Shown one piece after another: positions 16,284 to 25,421 of a stretch of DNA of 64,000 nucleotides. The notes beneath the pieces are model-generated. The model did no database searches, was not told the DNA's origin, and saw only the letters and a program-made list of their open reading frames with translations. Origin of the DNA: Verrucomicrobiia bacterium DG1235 (GTDB taxonomy: Bacteria > Verrucomicrobiota > Verrucomicrobiia > Opitutales > Opitutaceae); contig DS990593.1 in assembly GCA_000155695.1 (NCBI GenBank), positions 164,131-228,130 of the forward strand, given 5' to 3'. Position 1 is the first letter of the stretch; each line of letters opens with the position of its first letter. Made by a program: the position numbers and the translations under genes.

Positions 16284-17377
16284 GCTATCTCGCACAATAC
16301 GAGGAGGTTTTTGGCCCCTTTCGTCTTCTCCGTTTCATCACTTTACGGACTTTGTTCGCATCGGGTACGTCCTTGCTGATTGGATACATGCTAGGTCCAT
16401 GGGTGATCGCCAAGCTGCGTTCGTTCAGTTTTCAGCAGAGTCTGCGCGACAAGAGCGAGGTCGGAAGGCTTGCCGAGTTGCACGAAGGGAAGAAGAACAC
16501 GCCAACCATGGGGGGGCTTCTCATTTGCTTGAGCGTGACTTCGAGCTGCTTGCTCTGGGCCCAGTGGAACGTCTGGGTGCTGACAGCTCTCATGGTCTAC
16601 GTCAGTTTGACGGCGCTCGGGTTCATGGACGACTTTCTCAAAGTCTCCAAGCGGAACAGCAAGGGTGTGAGCTCTCGGTTCAAATTGGTCTGGCAAAGCG
16701 TTACGACTTTGGTGGCGATTTTGATTCTCGTGAACAATCCCGCTAGCGCAGATCTGACGAGAGAGCTGTGGCTGCCTTTCTTTAAGGATGTGGTGGTTGA
16801 GACGATGCCGTTTTGGTTTCTTTTCATCTTCCTTTTTTTCGTGCTGGTTGGTTCGAGCAATGCGATCAACCTGACCGATGGAGTCGATGGTCTTGCCATT
16901 GGCTGCACAATCTCGGCGGCTCTGGTTTACGCGGTGATGGCTTATGCGGCGGGAAATGCGATCATCGCCGACTACCTTTTAATTTCCTATGTCCCCGGAG
17001 TAGGGGAGTTGACGATCATTTGCGGTTCGCTTGTTGGGGCTGGCTTGGCGTTTCTCTGGTACAACACCCATCCGGCCGAGGTGTTTATGGGCGATACTGG
17101 GTCGCTTGCGCTCGGAGGCTTGATCGGTATCGTAGCATTTATGGTGCACCAGCCCGTAACGCTCGTAATCGTGGGCGGAATATTCGTCATGGAGGCGATG
17201 TCCGTGATCCTTCAGGTCGGTTCTTTCAAGATGACTGGAAGGCGTATTTTTCGTATGGCTCCGATTCACCATCACTTCGAATTGAAGGGTTGGGCGGAGT
17301 CTAAAGTTGTCGTCAGGTTTTGGATACTTTCTTTAATCTTCGCGATCGCTGGGCTGGGGACCTTGAAGCTGAGATGA
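16277..17377 (+). CDS. mraY: Phospho-N-acetylmuramoyl-pentapeptide-transferase
   Basis: Integral membrane enzyme transferring phospho-MurNAc-pentapeptide to undecaprenyl phosphate (lipid I). 366 residues, about ten membrane helices. Catalytic and signature motifs: F-M-D-D-F-L-K (Asp pair), N-L-T-D-G-V-D-G-L-A, F-M-G-D-T-G-S-L-A-L-G and the His-rich P-I-H-H-H-F-E-L-K-G-W. Starts with GTG inside the murF 3' end; its TGA overlaps the murD ATG. Position between murF and murD is canonical. Confidence 0.97.
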   Translation: MLSYLAQYEEVFGPFRLLRFITLRTLFASGTSLLIGYMLGPWVIAKLRSFSFQQSLRDKSEVGRLAELHEGKKNTPTMGGLLICLSVTSSCLLWAQWNVWVLTALMVYVSLTALGFMDDFLKVSKRNSKGVSSRFKLVWQSVTTLVAILILVNNPASADLTRELWLPFFKDVVVETMPFWFLFIFLFFVLVGSSNAINLTDGVDGLAIGCTISAALVYAVMAYAAGNAIIADYLLISYVPGVGELTIICGSLVGAGLAFLWYNTHPAEVFMGDTGSLALGGLIGIVAFMVHQPVTLVIVGGIFVMEAMSVILQVGSFKMTGRRIFRMAPIHHHFELKGWAESKVVVRFWILSLIFAIAGLGTLKLR

Positions 17378-18663
17378 GCGTCCGGATCTCAGAGTTGCCG
17401 GATTGGCTGAAGACGAGACTGGATGCTCCGGTTGCAATTTTCGGTCGCGCGTCAAGTGGTCAGGCTGCGAACAATCTGCTGGAGAGTTTCGGATGCGAGT
17501 GTCACGTCTTTGATCAGGGGCATGAAGACGAGGCATGGCGATCGTTCGGCGCGGAGAAGGCTCAGCAATACAAGCTGGTCGTTTGCAGCCCCGGTTTCTC
17601 GGCGGATCATCCTTGGCTGGTTGCGGCCCGATCTGTTGGTTGCGAGGTGGTTCCGGAGCTCGATCTTGGAGCGAGTCTTTGGAGAGGGCCTATCGTAGTC
17701 ATCACTGGCACGAATGGAAAGACGACGCTTACGGAGTTCATCACCTCCGCCTTTAGCAGCGCAGGCATCGAGGCTTACGCGTGCGGAAACATTGGCCGTC
17801 CCATTTCGAGCTTGGTGGCGGACGACTGTAACTTGGAGGCAATCGCGGTTTGCGAGGTAAGTTCCTTCCAAGCCGAAATCACCAAGCGCTTGCACGCGGA
17901 TTCGCTTCTGTGGACGAATTTCGACGAAGATCACCTCGACCGGCACAAGTCTCTCGAATCGTATTTCAAATGCAAATACACGCTGACTCAGTTGCAGCGT
18001 GGCGACGTTTTTCTTTTTGACGAGAGCGTGAAGGAGTTTGGCGAGCGGTTTAACTATGCGATACCTGATGAAGGACTGATCGATAGTAGTCTCGATGCCT
18101 TGGAGCTTGGCGTAGCTGGCACCGTATTCGAAACTCTGCCCGAGCGAAACACCTACTTGATCGCCCGAGCCTTATGGCTGCGCATGGGCCTGGACGAGGG
18201 GGAGCTCATTGAAGCGGCGAACAATTTCAAGAAAAGCCCGCATCGGATGGAGCTAATCGTAAACCAAGACGGTATTTCCTACTGGGATGATTCGAAGTCC
18301 ACGAATTTTCACGCGGTCTACGGAGCCTTAAAGCGCTTCGAAAACCCGGTGGTGTGGATTGGCGGCGGCAAGAACAAAGGAGGGGATTTGCCGCGTTTCG
18401 TCGCGAGGGTCGCTTCCAGTATAAGCTCGGCTCATTTGATTGGCGAAACGTCTGCGGAATTAGCAGCAGCTTTTGAGGAGCACGGCGTGCCGGTGCGTGT
18501 CTACGAGGATTTGGAGGAAGCTGTGGCTGGAGCGAATGCCATGGCGGAGTCCGGCAGCAACATTTTATTGAGCCCAGGCTTTGCGAGTCTCGACATGTTC
18601 GAGGGTTATTCGCAGCGTGGGGAAGCATTCAGGAGAGCCATCAGCCATTTGTCAGACCTATGA
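17374..18663 (+). CDS. murD: UDP-MurNAc-L-alanine--D-glutamate ligase
   Basis: Adds D-Glu to UDP-MurNAc-L-Ala; 429 residues. The start is the ATG at 17374 overlapping the mraY stop (ATGA); an in-frame upstream codon would run into mraY. A Rossmann-like N-terminal domain (A-I-F-G-R-A-S-S-G) is followed by the ATP loop I-T-G-T-N-G-K-T-T (about 112-120), N-F-D-E-D-H-L-D-R-H, and the C-terminal Y-W-D-D-S-K-S-T-N and G-G-G-K-N-K-G-G signatures specific to MurD. The 3' end overlaps the LysM gene by 4 bp. Confidence 0.96.
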   Translation: MSVRISELPDWLKTRLDAPVAIFGRASSGQAANNLLESFGCECHVFDQGHEDEAWRSFGAEKAQQYKLVVCSPGFSADHPWLVAARSVGCEVVPELDLGASLWRGPIVVITGTNGKTTLTEFITSAFSSAGIEAYACGNIGRPISSLVADDCNLEAIAVCEVSSFQAEITKRLHADSLLWTNFDEDHLDRHKSLESYFKCKYTLTQLQRGDVFLFDESVKEFGERFNYAIPDEGLIDSSLDALELGVAGTVFETLPERNTYLIARALWLRMGLDEGELIEAANNFKKSPHRMELIVNQDGISYWDDSKSTNFHAVYGALKRFENPVVWIGGGKNKGGDLPRFVARVASSISSAHLIGETSAELAAAFEEHGVPVRVYEDLEEAVAGANAMAESGSNILLSPGFASLDMFEGYSQRGEAFRRAISHLSDL

Positions 18664-19895
18664 AACTATCAGCGTACAAAGACCTCGAATCGAGCAAACG
18701 CGCCCAGACTATGAGCCGCATCATATTGATAGCTGGCGCTCACCTCGTGATCATCGGAGGCGCCTTTCTTGTAACTAATTTTGGTGAAAAGAACAACGAC
18801 GACTCAACCTCTCTAGCGGGAGTCGGTACGTGGTCGAATCAAAGCAGCAGTGCTAACGAGCCAAGTGTCGACGCTTCGTCGAGCACGCTTTTCGATCCTC
18901 GCGCCAGTGATCTCTCCGGATACAATTCAGGGGAGGCGAAGCCGGTGCTCCTCGCCAGTAATTCTACGCCGACTTCTTCCTCCGGCGGTCGCTACGCGCC
19001 GCGTCGTCCGACCAGCTCCGGCAGCTCGAATGATTCTGCGAGTTCATCCACTGCGAGCTCTTCTCTTGACGACGAATTGCTGCAGCCGGTCTACCGGTCG
19101 AGCAATGAGCTCTACCCAGCTCGCTCGCCTTCTCGCCCTGACTCCAGTTTGTCTCAAACGATTGAATACAAGGTGCAGAATGGCGACAGCCTTTGGGGAA
19201 TTTCGAAACGTTTCAAAGTATCCGTATCGGAAATCACTGCGGTTAACCCAGGGATCAAGGCGAATGCTATTCGTGTCGGTCAGACGGTAAATATTCCTCG
19301 CACATCGGACTCCGCACCTGCTTCGTTAGTCGCAGTGAAGCCCGAGACTGTATCTACGCCCGTAGTGGGATCGACTTACACAGTTAAGGCAGGGGATAGT
19401 CTTTCGCGTATCGCTTCGCGTCAGGGCGTTACAGTTGCGGAGCTCAAGGCAGCTAACGGGCTTTCGAACGATATGATCCGCATTGGCCAGGAACTTGTAG
19501 TACCTACTCGTACCAATAGCGCGGCTCTCGTCTCGAAGCAGCATCGAGGCCCAAAAGTTACCGTTGAAGCGGGAGATACCTTGGACAAGTACGCGGCGAT
19601 TTATGGCGTATCGATTGCGGATTTGATGAAGCTCAACAACATCGACAACCCGCGTCTAATCCGCATTGGCCAAACTCTCTTGATTCCCGAGAAAACTTCG
19701 AGTCGAGTGGTAACTCCGCAACCAAGGCAGCAGACCGTGACGCAACCCGCTCGCACCCCTCCCGTTCAGGAGCAGACGCTGCAATCACTTGATGACCTAG
19801 CGCCGGATGACGAATTAGTTCCGCTACCCACGCTCGAGGATGAATTTGGCGAAGAAGACTTGGACGACCAACCACTGATTCAGATAACGGAATAG
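18660..19895 (+). CDS. Membrane-anchored protein with three LysM domains
   Basis: 411-residue protein. A cytoplasmic N-terminus (about 20 residues) and one membrane helix (about 21-38, I-I-L-I-A-G-A-H-L-V-I-I-G-G-A) lead into a Ser-rich low-complexity linker (about 50-165). Three LysM domains follow, near 168-216 (Y-K-V-Q-N-G-D-S-L-W-G-I-S), 238-284 (Y-T-V-K-A-G-D-S-L-S-R-I-A) and 299-346 (V-T-V-E-A-G-D-T-L-D-K-Y-A), then an acidic tail. LysM binds peptidoglycan GlcNAc. No catalytic domain is present, so a scaffold or wall-tethering role at the division site is plausible. It is translationally coupled to murD and 32 bp before ftsW. Confidence 0.9.
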   Translation: MKLSAYKDLESSKRAQTMSRIILIAGAHLVIIGGAFLVTNFGEKNNDDSTSLAGVGTWSNQSSSANEPSVDASSSTLFDPRASDLSGYNSGEAKPVLLASNSTPTSSSGGRYAPRRPTSSGSSNDSASSSTASSSLDDELLQPVYRSSNELYPARSPSRPDSSLSQTIEYKVQNGDSLWGISKRFKVSVSEITAVNPGIKANAIRVGQTVNIPRTSDSAPASLVAVKPETVSTPVVGSTYTVKAGDSLSRIASRQGVTVAELKAANGLSNDMIRIGQELVVPTRTNSAALVSKQHRGPKVTVEAGDTLDKYAAIYGVSIADLMKLNNIDNPRLIRIGQTLLIPEKTSSRVVTPQPRQQTVTQPARTPPVQEQTLQSLDDLAPDDELVPLPTLEDEFGEEDLDDQPLIQITE

Positions 19896-19927
19896 TCGCC
19901 TGTATTCTTTCTTTCGATACCCCTGGA

Positions 19928-21091
19928 ATGGCGAAAAAGAAGAAGACTCATGTCGGATACAGCGGCGTACTGAATCCGGCGACGGTGGTTCTGGTATGCG
20001 CGGGTCTGCTTGCCATACTAGGGATCACCATTCTGTTTAGCGCCAGTCTTCATATCCATTCGAGTTCGCCTTACTTCTTCCTTGAAAAGCAGGCGATCTG
20101 GATCGCGCTTACAATCGTTGTGGGACTTGTCCTGATGATGGTGAATCTCGATTGGATTCGACGTTTTATTTGGGTAGGTTACGCTCTAGGCATTGGGCTG
20201 CTTTTGCTCGTGTTCATTCCGGGAATTGGCACTACGATCAATGGCAGCAGAAGTTGGGTACGGATTGGCCCAGTCGGCTTTCAGGTGGCGGAGTTCGCGA
20301 AGATCGGTTTCGTTTTTTTCATCGCCCACTATTTCAGTTCGATTCGGAATGAGAATCACACCTTTTTGCGGGGGTTTATTTATCCTAGCATCGGCATGGG
20401 GATTTATATCGGTTTGGTCATTTTGCAGCCCGATCTCGGCACCGCTTTGATATTCGTAATGGTTGCGGTTAGCTTGCTCTACCTTGCTGGTGTTCGTCTC
20501 GTCTATCTGGTTCCCTCGGTTTTTGCCGGGTTTGCCGGAGTGGTTGGTTTGATCTATAACGACGTGGAACGTTGGAGTCGTTTGACTGCCTTTTGGAATA
20601 TGGAGGCTGAAAAGTCCGGTGACGCGTATCAAGGCTGGCAAGCGTTGCTCGCTTTCGGGGCGGGTGGAATAGAGGGAGTCGGGTTGGGCAACGGGCGTCA
20701 GCAGCAGAGCTTTTTGCCGGAGGCTCACAATGACTTTATCTTTGCTATCATCGGCGAGGAGCTAGGCATGATCGCGACGCTTGCGGTGGTGGTGACTTAC
20801 GGAGTTCTGTTTGCCGCTGGCGTGTTGCATATTCGTCGGGCTCCGAACACTTACCAGTATCTGCTCGCCGCAGGATGTGTATTGATGATTTCGGTACAGG
20901 CGATTTTGAACTTAGGTGTCGTTACAGGAGTGTTGCCCACCACAGGATTGCCGCTTCCGTTCATCAGCTATGGAGGCTCGAATTTCCTAACTATGGGAAT
21001 ATTCGTGGCGATCATTCTTAACACTAGTTTCGCTTGGCGGAGTCCTGTTCTCCAACAGTCGAAACGTAAGCTCAAGGATATCGGAGGATGA
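19928..21091 (+). CDS. ftsW: Septal peptidoglycan glycosyltransferase FtsW
   Basis: SEDS-family polytopic glycosyltransferase that polymerises lipid II at the septum with FtsI. 387 residues, ten membrane helices. Family signatures: G-S-R-S-W-V-R-I-G-P-V-G-F-Q-V-A-E-F-A-K (containing the conserved E-x-x-K), Q-P-D-L-G-T-A, G-L-G-N-G-R-Q-Q-Q-S-F-L-P-E-A-H-N-D-F-I-F-A-I-I-G-E-E-L-G, and L-P-F-I-S-Y-G-G-S-N. Location between murD and murG with ftsI upstream marks it as FtsW rather than RodA. The stop overlaps the murG start. Confidence 0.96.
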   Translation: MAKKKKTHVGYSGVLNPATVVLVCAGLLAILGITILFSASLHIHSSSPYFFLEKQAIWIALTIVVGLVLMMVNLDWIRRFIWVGYALGIGLLLLVFIPGIGTTINGSRSWVRIGPVGFQVAEFAKIGFVFFIAHYFSSIRNENHTFLRGFIYPSIGMGIYIGLVILQPDLGTALIFVMVAVSLLYLAGVRLVYLVPSVFAGFAGVVGLIYNDVERWSRLTAFWNMEAEKSGDAYQGWQALLAFGAGGIEGVGLGNGRQQQSFLPEAHNDFIFAIIGEELGMIATLAVVVTYGVLFAAGVLHIRRAPNTYQYLLAAGCVLMISVQAILNLGVVTGVLPTTGLPLPFISYGGSNFLTMGIFVAIILNTSFAWRSPVLQQSKRKLKDIGG

Positions 21092-22215
21092 GGCGGGTCA
21101 TTATCGCGTGCGGCGGAACGGGAGGTCACATGTCGCCCGGTATTGCTCTTGCCGAAGAGCTGGTTTCCCAAAACTGGGAGTGCACGCTGCTGATCAGCAA
21201 CAAGCAGGTAGACTCCAGGCTCGTAAAGAAGTACAAGCAATTTGAATACGAATCTGTAGATGGTAGACCGTTTTCCGTACGTCCGGACCGGTTGATTCTG
21301 TTTTTGTATAGTTTGCTTCGCGGAACGATCAAGTGCAGTCGCATTATCCAGAAGCGTCGTCCAGATGTCGTAATCGGCTTTGGAGGATTTCTCTCAATGC
21401 CTGCAATGTTGGCTGGTTTTTTTGCAGGTTTGCCAACTGTGATTCACGAGGCGAATAGAGTGGCGGGTCGCGTTACTCGAGTTGTCAGTCTGTTTGCTCG
21501 GAGGATCTATTTGCCCAAAGGCGTTGGGATTCGGACTAAACGGAGTAGTCGTATCCGCTATCTTGGGATGCCAGTGCGGAATGAAATTCGTAGCCTGTCC
21601 AAGACGACCGCGAAACGAAAGCTAGGGCTCAATCCACAACAGAAATTGCTAGCGGTGATGGGAGGGAGTCAAGGCGCCGAGTCGTTGAACAAGTGGGTAA
21701 AGTCAAGTTTGCCGTCTTTGGCTAAACGAGATATTCAAGTGTTTTGTCTTACGGGAGGCTCGGGAGCCGATGGCTCGATGACTTTCCGCTCCTCCAAAGG
21801 GGAGGAAGTAAAGTCGCTTTTTCGCAAATTCAGCGACGAGATGGCGACTGTGCTTTCGGCGGCGGATCTTGTCGTCTCTCGTTCCGGCGCGGGGAGTATC
21901 GCGGAGATGATGCGTTGCCGCGTTCCTGGGATTCTTGTTCCGTATCCATTTTCAGCTGACGATCATCAAGTAGCCAATGCTCAGAATTTCGAGATGCTCG
22001 GCTGTGGCATGCAAATGTCTCAGGACTATATCGGGAACATGCTCGAGGAAGTGATGGATGTTATCTACAACGAGTGGCTTTTACAGAAGTTTCGTCGGAA
22101 TCTGGAGCTCGCGGACCGTACCGATATTCAAGGGTTTATGGTTTCTGACTTGGAGAGGATAATTACTGGCGGTATGGGTTTGTCAGCTGGATCGAAGCAA
22201 GGCGTACAAGCATGA
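21088..22215 (+). CDS. murG: UDP-GlcNAc--lipid I N-acetylglucosaminyltransferase
   Basis: Peripheral membrane GT28 glycosyltransferase making lipid II; 375 residues. The N-terminal glycine loop is A-C-G-G-T-G-G-H-M-S-P-G; V-I-G-F-G-G-F-L-S-M-P and H-E-A-N-R-V-A-G-R are acceptor-site elements; M-G-G-S-Q-G-A-E begins the C-terminal donor domain; S-R-S-G-A-G-S-I-A-E and P-Y-P-F-S-A-D-D-H-Q are the UDP-GlcNAc contacts. Overlaps ftsW and the murC/B fusion by 4 bp each. Confidence 0.96.
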   Translation: MRRVIIACGGTGGHMSPGIALAEELVSQNWECTLLISNKQVDSRLVKKYKQFEYESVDGRPFSVRPDRLILFLYSLLRGTIKCSRIIQKRRPDVVIGFGGFLSMPAMLAGFFAGLPTVIHEANRVAGRVTRVVSLFARRIYLPKGVGIRTKRSSRIRYLGMPVRNEIRSLSKTTAKRKLGLNPQQKLLAVMGGSQGAESLNKWVKSSLPSLAKRDIQVFCLTGGSGADGSMTFRSSKGEEVKSLFRKFSDEMATVLSAADLVVSRSGAGSIAEMMRCRVPGILVPYPFSADDHQVANAQNFEMLGCGMQMSQDYIGNMLEEVMDVIYNEWLLQKFRRNLELADRTDIQGFMVSDLERIITGGMGLSAGSKQGVQA

Positions 22216-24491
22216 TTGAGGGATTGCCTAAGCGTATCCATTGTTTGGGGGCGGCTGGAGCCGGGATGTTGCCGCTCACTCTCTATTTAGCGAATGCAGG
22301 GCATGATGTTTCCGCTGAAGATAGTGATTTCGGAGAGGAGGCGCTTAAGCTGCTTGAATGTGGAGGCGTTAGGATTGGCTCCTATTCGGAGGCTGGGGAA
22401 GCCGGACTCGTGTATTCGTCTGCGATTGCGGAAGATCACCCCGCACGCGTTCTCGCCCGAGCCCAGGGCAGTGTATGCCTTCGGCGCGGCGAGTGCCTTG
22501 CTCTTATTTCGCGAGGCAGGAAGCTGATCGCGATTGCCGGTTCGCACGGGAAGACGACGACCTGTGGCATGTTGATCGACGTTTTGGATACGCTCGGATT
22601 TGGCTGCGACTATTTGCTCGGAGCTCAATTTTCGAGCGGGGATCCTTACCGATCCGATGGAAACGAGTGGCTGGTAGCGGAGATTGACGAAAGCGATGGC
22701 ACGATCGACCTTTTCGAGCCTGAGATCACAGTGATCGTGAATGTCGATCACGACCATCACGCCCGCTATGCTACGGAGGAAGCGTATTTTGCGGCATTCG
22801 AAGGCTTGGTAGCTCGTACTCGAGGTCAGGTGATTTTGAATGCAGATGTCGCGGAGCGGCTTCGCTCGTTTGCATCGGTCCCTTTGCTTTCGCTGGGAGA
22901 GGGTGGTGAAGTTGGCTTGAAGGCTGAGCGAGCAGGATCGTCTTGGACGAGCTTGAGTTTAACGGGAGCTGTCACTCTTGACGGCGCGTTGATCAACCGT
23001 AGCGGACAGATGAACGCTTGCGATGCAGGCTTTGCTTTTTTGGCTTCAGGCTCGGCTGGGGCGAGAATCGAATCCGGTCAAGCTTTCGAATTTCGCTCCA
23101 TCAAGCGACGCCAGCGGTGTTGGTACAACAGTCCGAACATTCAAGTGTTTGAGGATTATGCTCATCATCCGGAGGAAATCGATTCCGTATTTGAAAGCTT
23201 TGGAACTCGAAAAGGCTGGAGTACTGTAGTTGTTTTTCAAGCGCACCGCTATTCGAGAACGCGGGAGTTGAAGCGCGCTTTTGCCAGAAGCTTAGCGAAT
23301 TGCGAAGAGCTCGTTTTGCTCGATGTATACGCAGCTAGCGAGAGTCCGCTTGAGGGGGGAATGGCGGAGGATCTGTTGTCTGCTTGTCGCGAGCGAACTG
23401 AAAAGGTGGTGTACGTTCCCGAGAGTTCTGATCCTATTGGCATGCTAGCAGAGCGAGCGAGGCGCGGTCCGACGCGTATCCTCTTTTTGGGGGCGGGTAA
23501 TGGAGATCGGCACGCGAAGGCTTTGCGGGATAGGCTCGTGAAATCGGAGCCGCGTTGGGGGTCGGTTTACGAGTCACTAGCGGAGGTCTCAAGTTTCGAG
23601 ACGGTGATTCGCGAGGAGGAGCCGATGGCCTCGAAAACGACCTTGCGGGTTGGCGGCGTTGCGGAACGCTATTTCGAGCCAGAGTCGCTTTCGCAACTTT
23701 TGGCCGTTTTGAAGGCCTGTTATGCGGCGGATATACCGGCCCGTCCACTTGGACGAGGCTCGAATCTGCTCGTGCCGGACGAGGGCGTATCCGGATTGGT
23801 GATTCGGCTTGGGCATCCGTACTGGAGTCGTTTTGAATTGCTGGGCGAAGGTCGAGCTCGCTTGGGAGCGGGCATGCGAATCAAGGCACTGTGCGGTCAG
23901 GCGGCCAAGGAAGGTTTGGTGGGTTTTGAGTTTTTGGAAGGTATTCCTGGAAGTCTGGGCGGCGTACTTCGCATGAATGCGGGAGCGATGGGCGGATGGG
24001 TTTTCGATGTGGTGGAATCGATACGCTATGTGACTTTGAAGGGCGAAGTGCTGGAGGCGACCAAGGGCGATTTGGAATTTGGATACCGGTACTGTAGGGA
24101 GCTTGAGTCCGCCATCGCGATAGATGCGGTGCTGGTTTCTAACAAGGGAATCGGCTCTCAGGAAGAGATTCGTCGGACGATCGATACGTATCAGAACAAG
24201 CGCAAGGAATCGCAGCCTCGCGAGCCAAGCGCAGGCTGCATCTTCAAGAACCCTGAAGGAGATTCGGCGGGGCGTTTGATTGATGAACTGGGGCTCAAGG
24301 GCGCGGTGGTCGGTGGGGCTGAGATTAGTCACACGCACGGAAACTTTATCATTAACCGGGGCGGAGCGAGGAGCTCGGATGTGATCGAGCTGGTCAAATT
24401 CGTTCGTAAGGTGGCGCGCGAGCGCAAGGGTGTGGATCTGCACCCTGAGGTACTGCTCTTTGGTACGTCTTGGGAGGATACTTTGAGATGA
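22212..24491 (+). CDS. murC/murB: Fused UDP-MurNAc--L-alanine ligase / UDP-N-acetylenolpyruvoylglucosamine reductase (MurC-MurB)
   Basis: 759 residues coding for two successive-step enzymes. Residues 1 to about 455 are MurC: H-C-L-G-A-A-G-A-G-M at the N-terminus, ATP loop I-A-G-S-H-G-K-T-T-T (about 112-121), D-E-S-D-G-T, then D-Y-A-H-H-P-E-E-I. Residues about 470-759 are MurB, the FAD-dependent reductase: R-P-L-G-R-G-S-N-L-L-V-P, G-I-P-G-S-L-G-G, then S-A-G-C-I-F-K-N-P (Cys about 676), N-F-I-I-N-R-G-G-A and L-H-P-E-V. The proton-donating Ser of E. coli MurB (Ser229) is Cys here. The short C-terminal form fits type II MurB. MurB makes the UDP-MurNAc that MurC uses. Overlaps murG and ddl by 4 bp. 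Confidence 0.95.
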   Translation: MIEGLPKRIHCLGAAGAGMLPLTLYLANAGHDVSAEDSDFGEEALKLLECGGVRIGSYSEAGEAGLVYSSAIAEDHPARVLARAQGSVCLRRGECLALISRGRKLIAIAGSHGKTTTCGMLIDVLDTLGFGCDYLLGAQFSSGDPYRSDGNEWLVAEIDESDGTIDLFEPEITVIVNVDHDHHARYATEEAYFAAFEGLVARTRGQVILNADVAERLRSFASVPLLSLGEGGEVGLKAERAGSSWTSLSLTGAVTLDGALINRSGQMNACDAGFAFLASGSAGARIESGQAFEFRSIKRRQRCWYNSPNIQVFEDYAHHPEEIDSVFESFGTRKGWSTVVVFQAHRYSRTRELKRAFARSLANCEELVLLDVYAASESPLEGGMAEDLLSACRERTEKVVYVPESSDPIGMLAERARRGPTRILFLGAGNGDRHAKALRDRLVKSEPRWGSVYESLAEVSSFETVIREEEPMASKTTLRVGGVAERYFEPESLSQLLAVLKACYAADIPARPLGRGSNLLVPDEGVSGLVIRLGHPYWSRFELLGEGRARLGAGMRIKALCGQAAKEGLVGFEFLEGIPGSLGGVLRMNAGAMGGWVFDVVESIRYVTLKGEVLEATKGDLEFGYRYCRELESAIAIDAVLVSNKGIGSQEEIRRTIDTYQNKRKESQPREPSAGCIFKNPEGDSAGRLIDELGLKGAVVGGAEISHTHGNFIINRGGARSSDVIELVKFVRKVARERKGVDLHPEVLLFGTSWEDTLR

Positions 24492-25420
24492 ATGATCCAC
24501 GAATCGCGGTATTGTATGGGGGAACGTCGGAGGAGCGGGAGGTCTCGCTTGGCTCGGGAAAAGCAGCCGCGGCGGCTTTGGGTAAGAGCTTCGAAGTCGA
24601 TCTTTTCGATGTTCAGGCGTATTCACGTTTGCCTGACGGACTGGATCCTCGGAGGCATGTCGTTTTTTCAACTTTGCATGGCTCGTTCGGAGAGGATGGG
24701 ACAGCTCAGCGTATGATGGACGAGGCCGGCGTGATTTACGCTGGGTGCGACGCGGTTTCGAGCCAATTGACCTTTGACAAGGTAGCAACTAAGAGGGAGA
24801 TGAGCGCGGCGGGCGTGCCGGTGACGCGGGAGGTCGTTTTTGCGGACGGGGCAATCCCGGGCGTGGAGGAAATTATCGGTCGTCTCGGGTCTTCGGTCGT
24901 ATTGAAGCCGGTTGCTCAGGGCAGTAGCGTGGGGCTTATGTTCGCGGAAAGTGAAGCGAAGATTGTGGGGTGCCTAAAGAATTGCGAGGAAGGGCGTTGG
25001 CTGGTCGAACCCCGTATCCAAGGGCAGGAGGCGACAGTCGGGATTTTGGACGGCGAGGCGATGGGAGTGGTAGAGATACGTCCGAAAAGCGGCCATTTCG
25101 ACTACAGCAGCAAGTACACGAAAGGGCTGACGGAGTATATCGCGCCTGCTGAATTTGATGAGGAACTGACGGAGCGCATCCGAAAATTGGCTACAAAGGC
25201 ATTCGAGGCATGCGGCTGTCGGGATTACGCTCGCATTGACTGTATGGTGGATACAGGGGGAAATCCTTATTTTTTGGAGATTAATACACTCCCCGGACTC
25301 AAGGAAACCAGCCTTTTGCCCATGTCGGCAGCGCTTTCTGGATACAATTTCGACGAACTACTGCAAAAGCTTGTCGAACCGGCTTTGTTGAGGTATAGGA
25401 AACGCTATTCTTCTAGCTAA
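24488..25420 (+). CDS. ddl: D-alanine--D-alanine ligase
   Basis: ATP-grasp ligase making D-Ala-D-Ala for MurF; 310 residues. The start is the ATG at 24488 overlapping the murC/B stop (ATGA). Motifs: V-L-Y-G-G-T-S-E-E-R-E-V-S-L-G-S-G (N-terminal, catalytic Glu), S-T-L-H-G-S-F-G-E-D-G-T, K-P-V-A-Q-G-S-S-V-G (ATP loop), and R-I-D-C-M-V-D with F-L-E-I-N-T-L-P-G-L (Mg ligands). The omega-loop position after S-K-Y-T-K-G is Leu rather than the Tyr of classical E. coli DdlB (Y-D-A-K-Y), so the loop differs from the textbook enzyme. Confidence 0.95.
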   Translation: MNDPRIAVLYGGTSEEREVSLGSGKAAAAALGKSFEVDLFDVQAYSRLPDGLDPRRHVVFSTLHGSFGEDGTAQRMMDEAGVIYAGCDAVSSQLTFDKVATKREMSAAGVPVTREVVFADGAIPGVEEIIGRLGSSVVLKPVAQGSSVGLMFAESEAKIVGCLKNCEEGRWLVEPRIQGQEATVGILDGEAMGVVEIRPKSGHFDYSSKYTKGLTEYIAPAEFDEELTERIRKLATKAFEACGCRDYARIDCMVDTGGNPYFLEINTLPGLKETSLLPMSAALSGYNFDELLQKLVEPALLRYRKRYSSS

Positions 25421-25421
25421 T

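Noticed and set aside
23589-24788. 399-codon open frame on the minus strand
   Set aside because: Opposite the MurB half of murC/B and the start of ddl. No recognisable motif; composition is that of an antisense frame.
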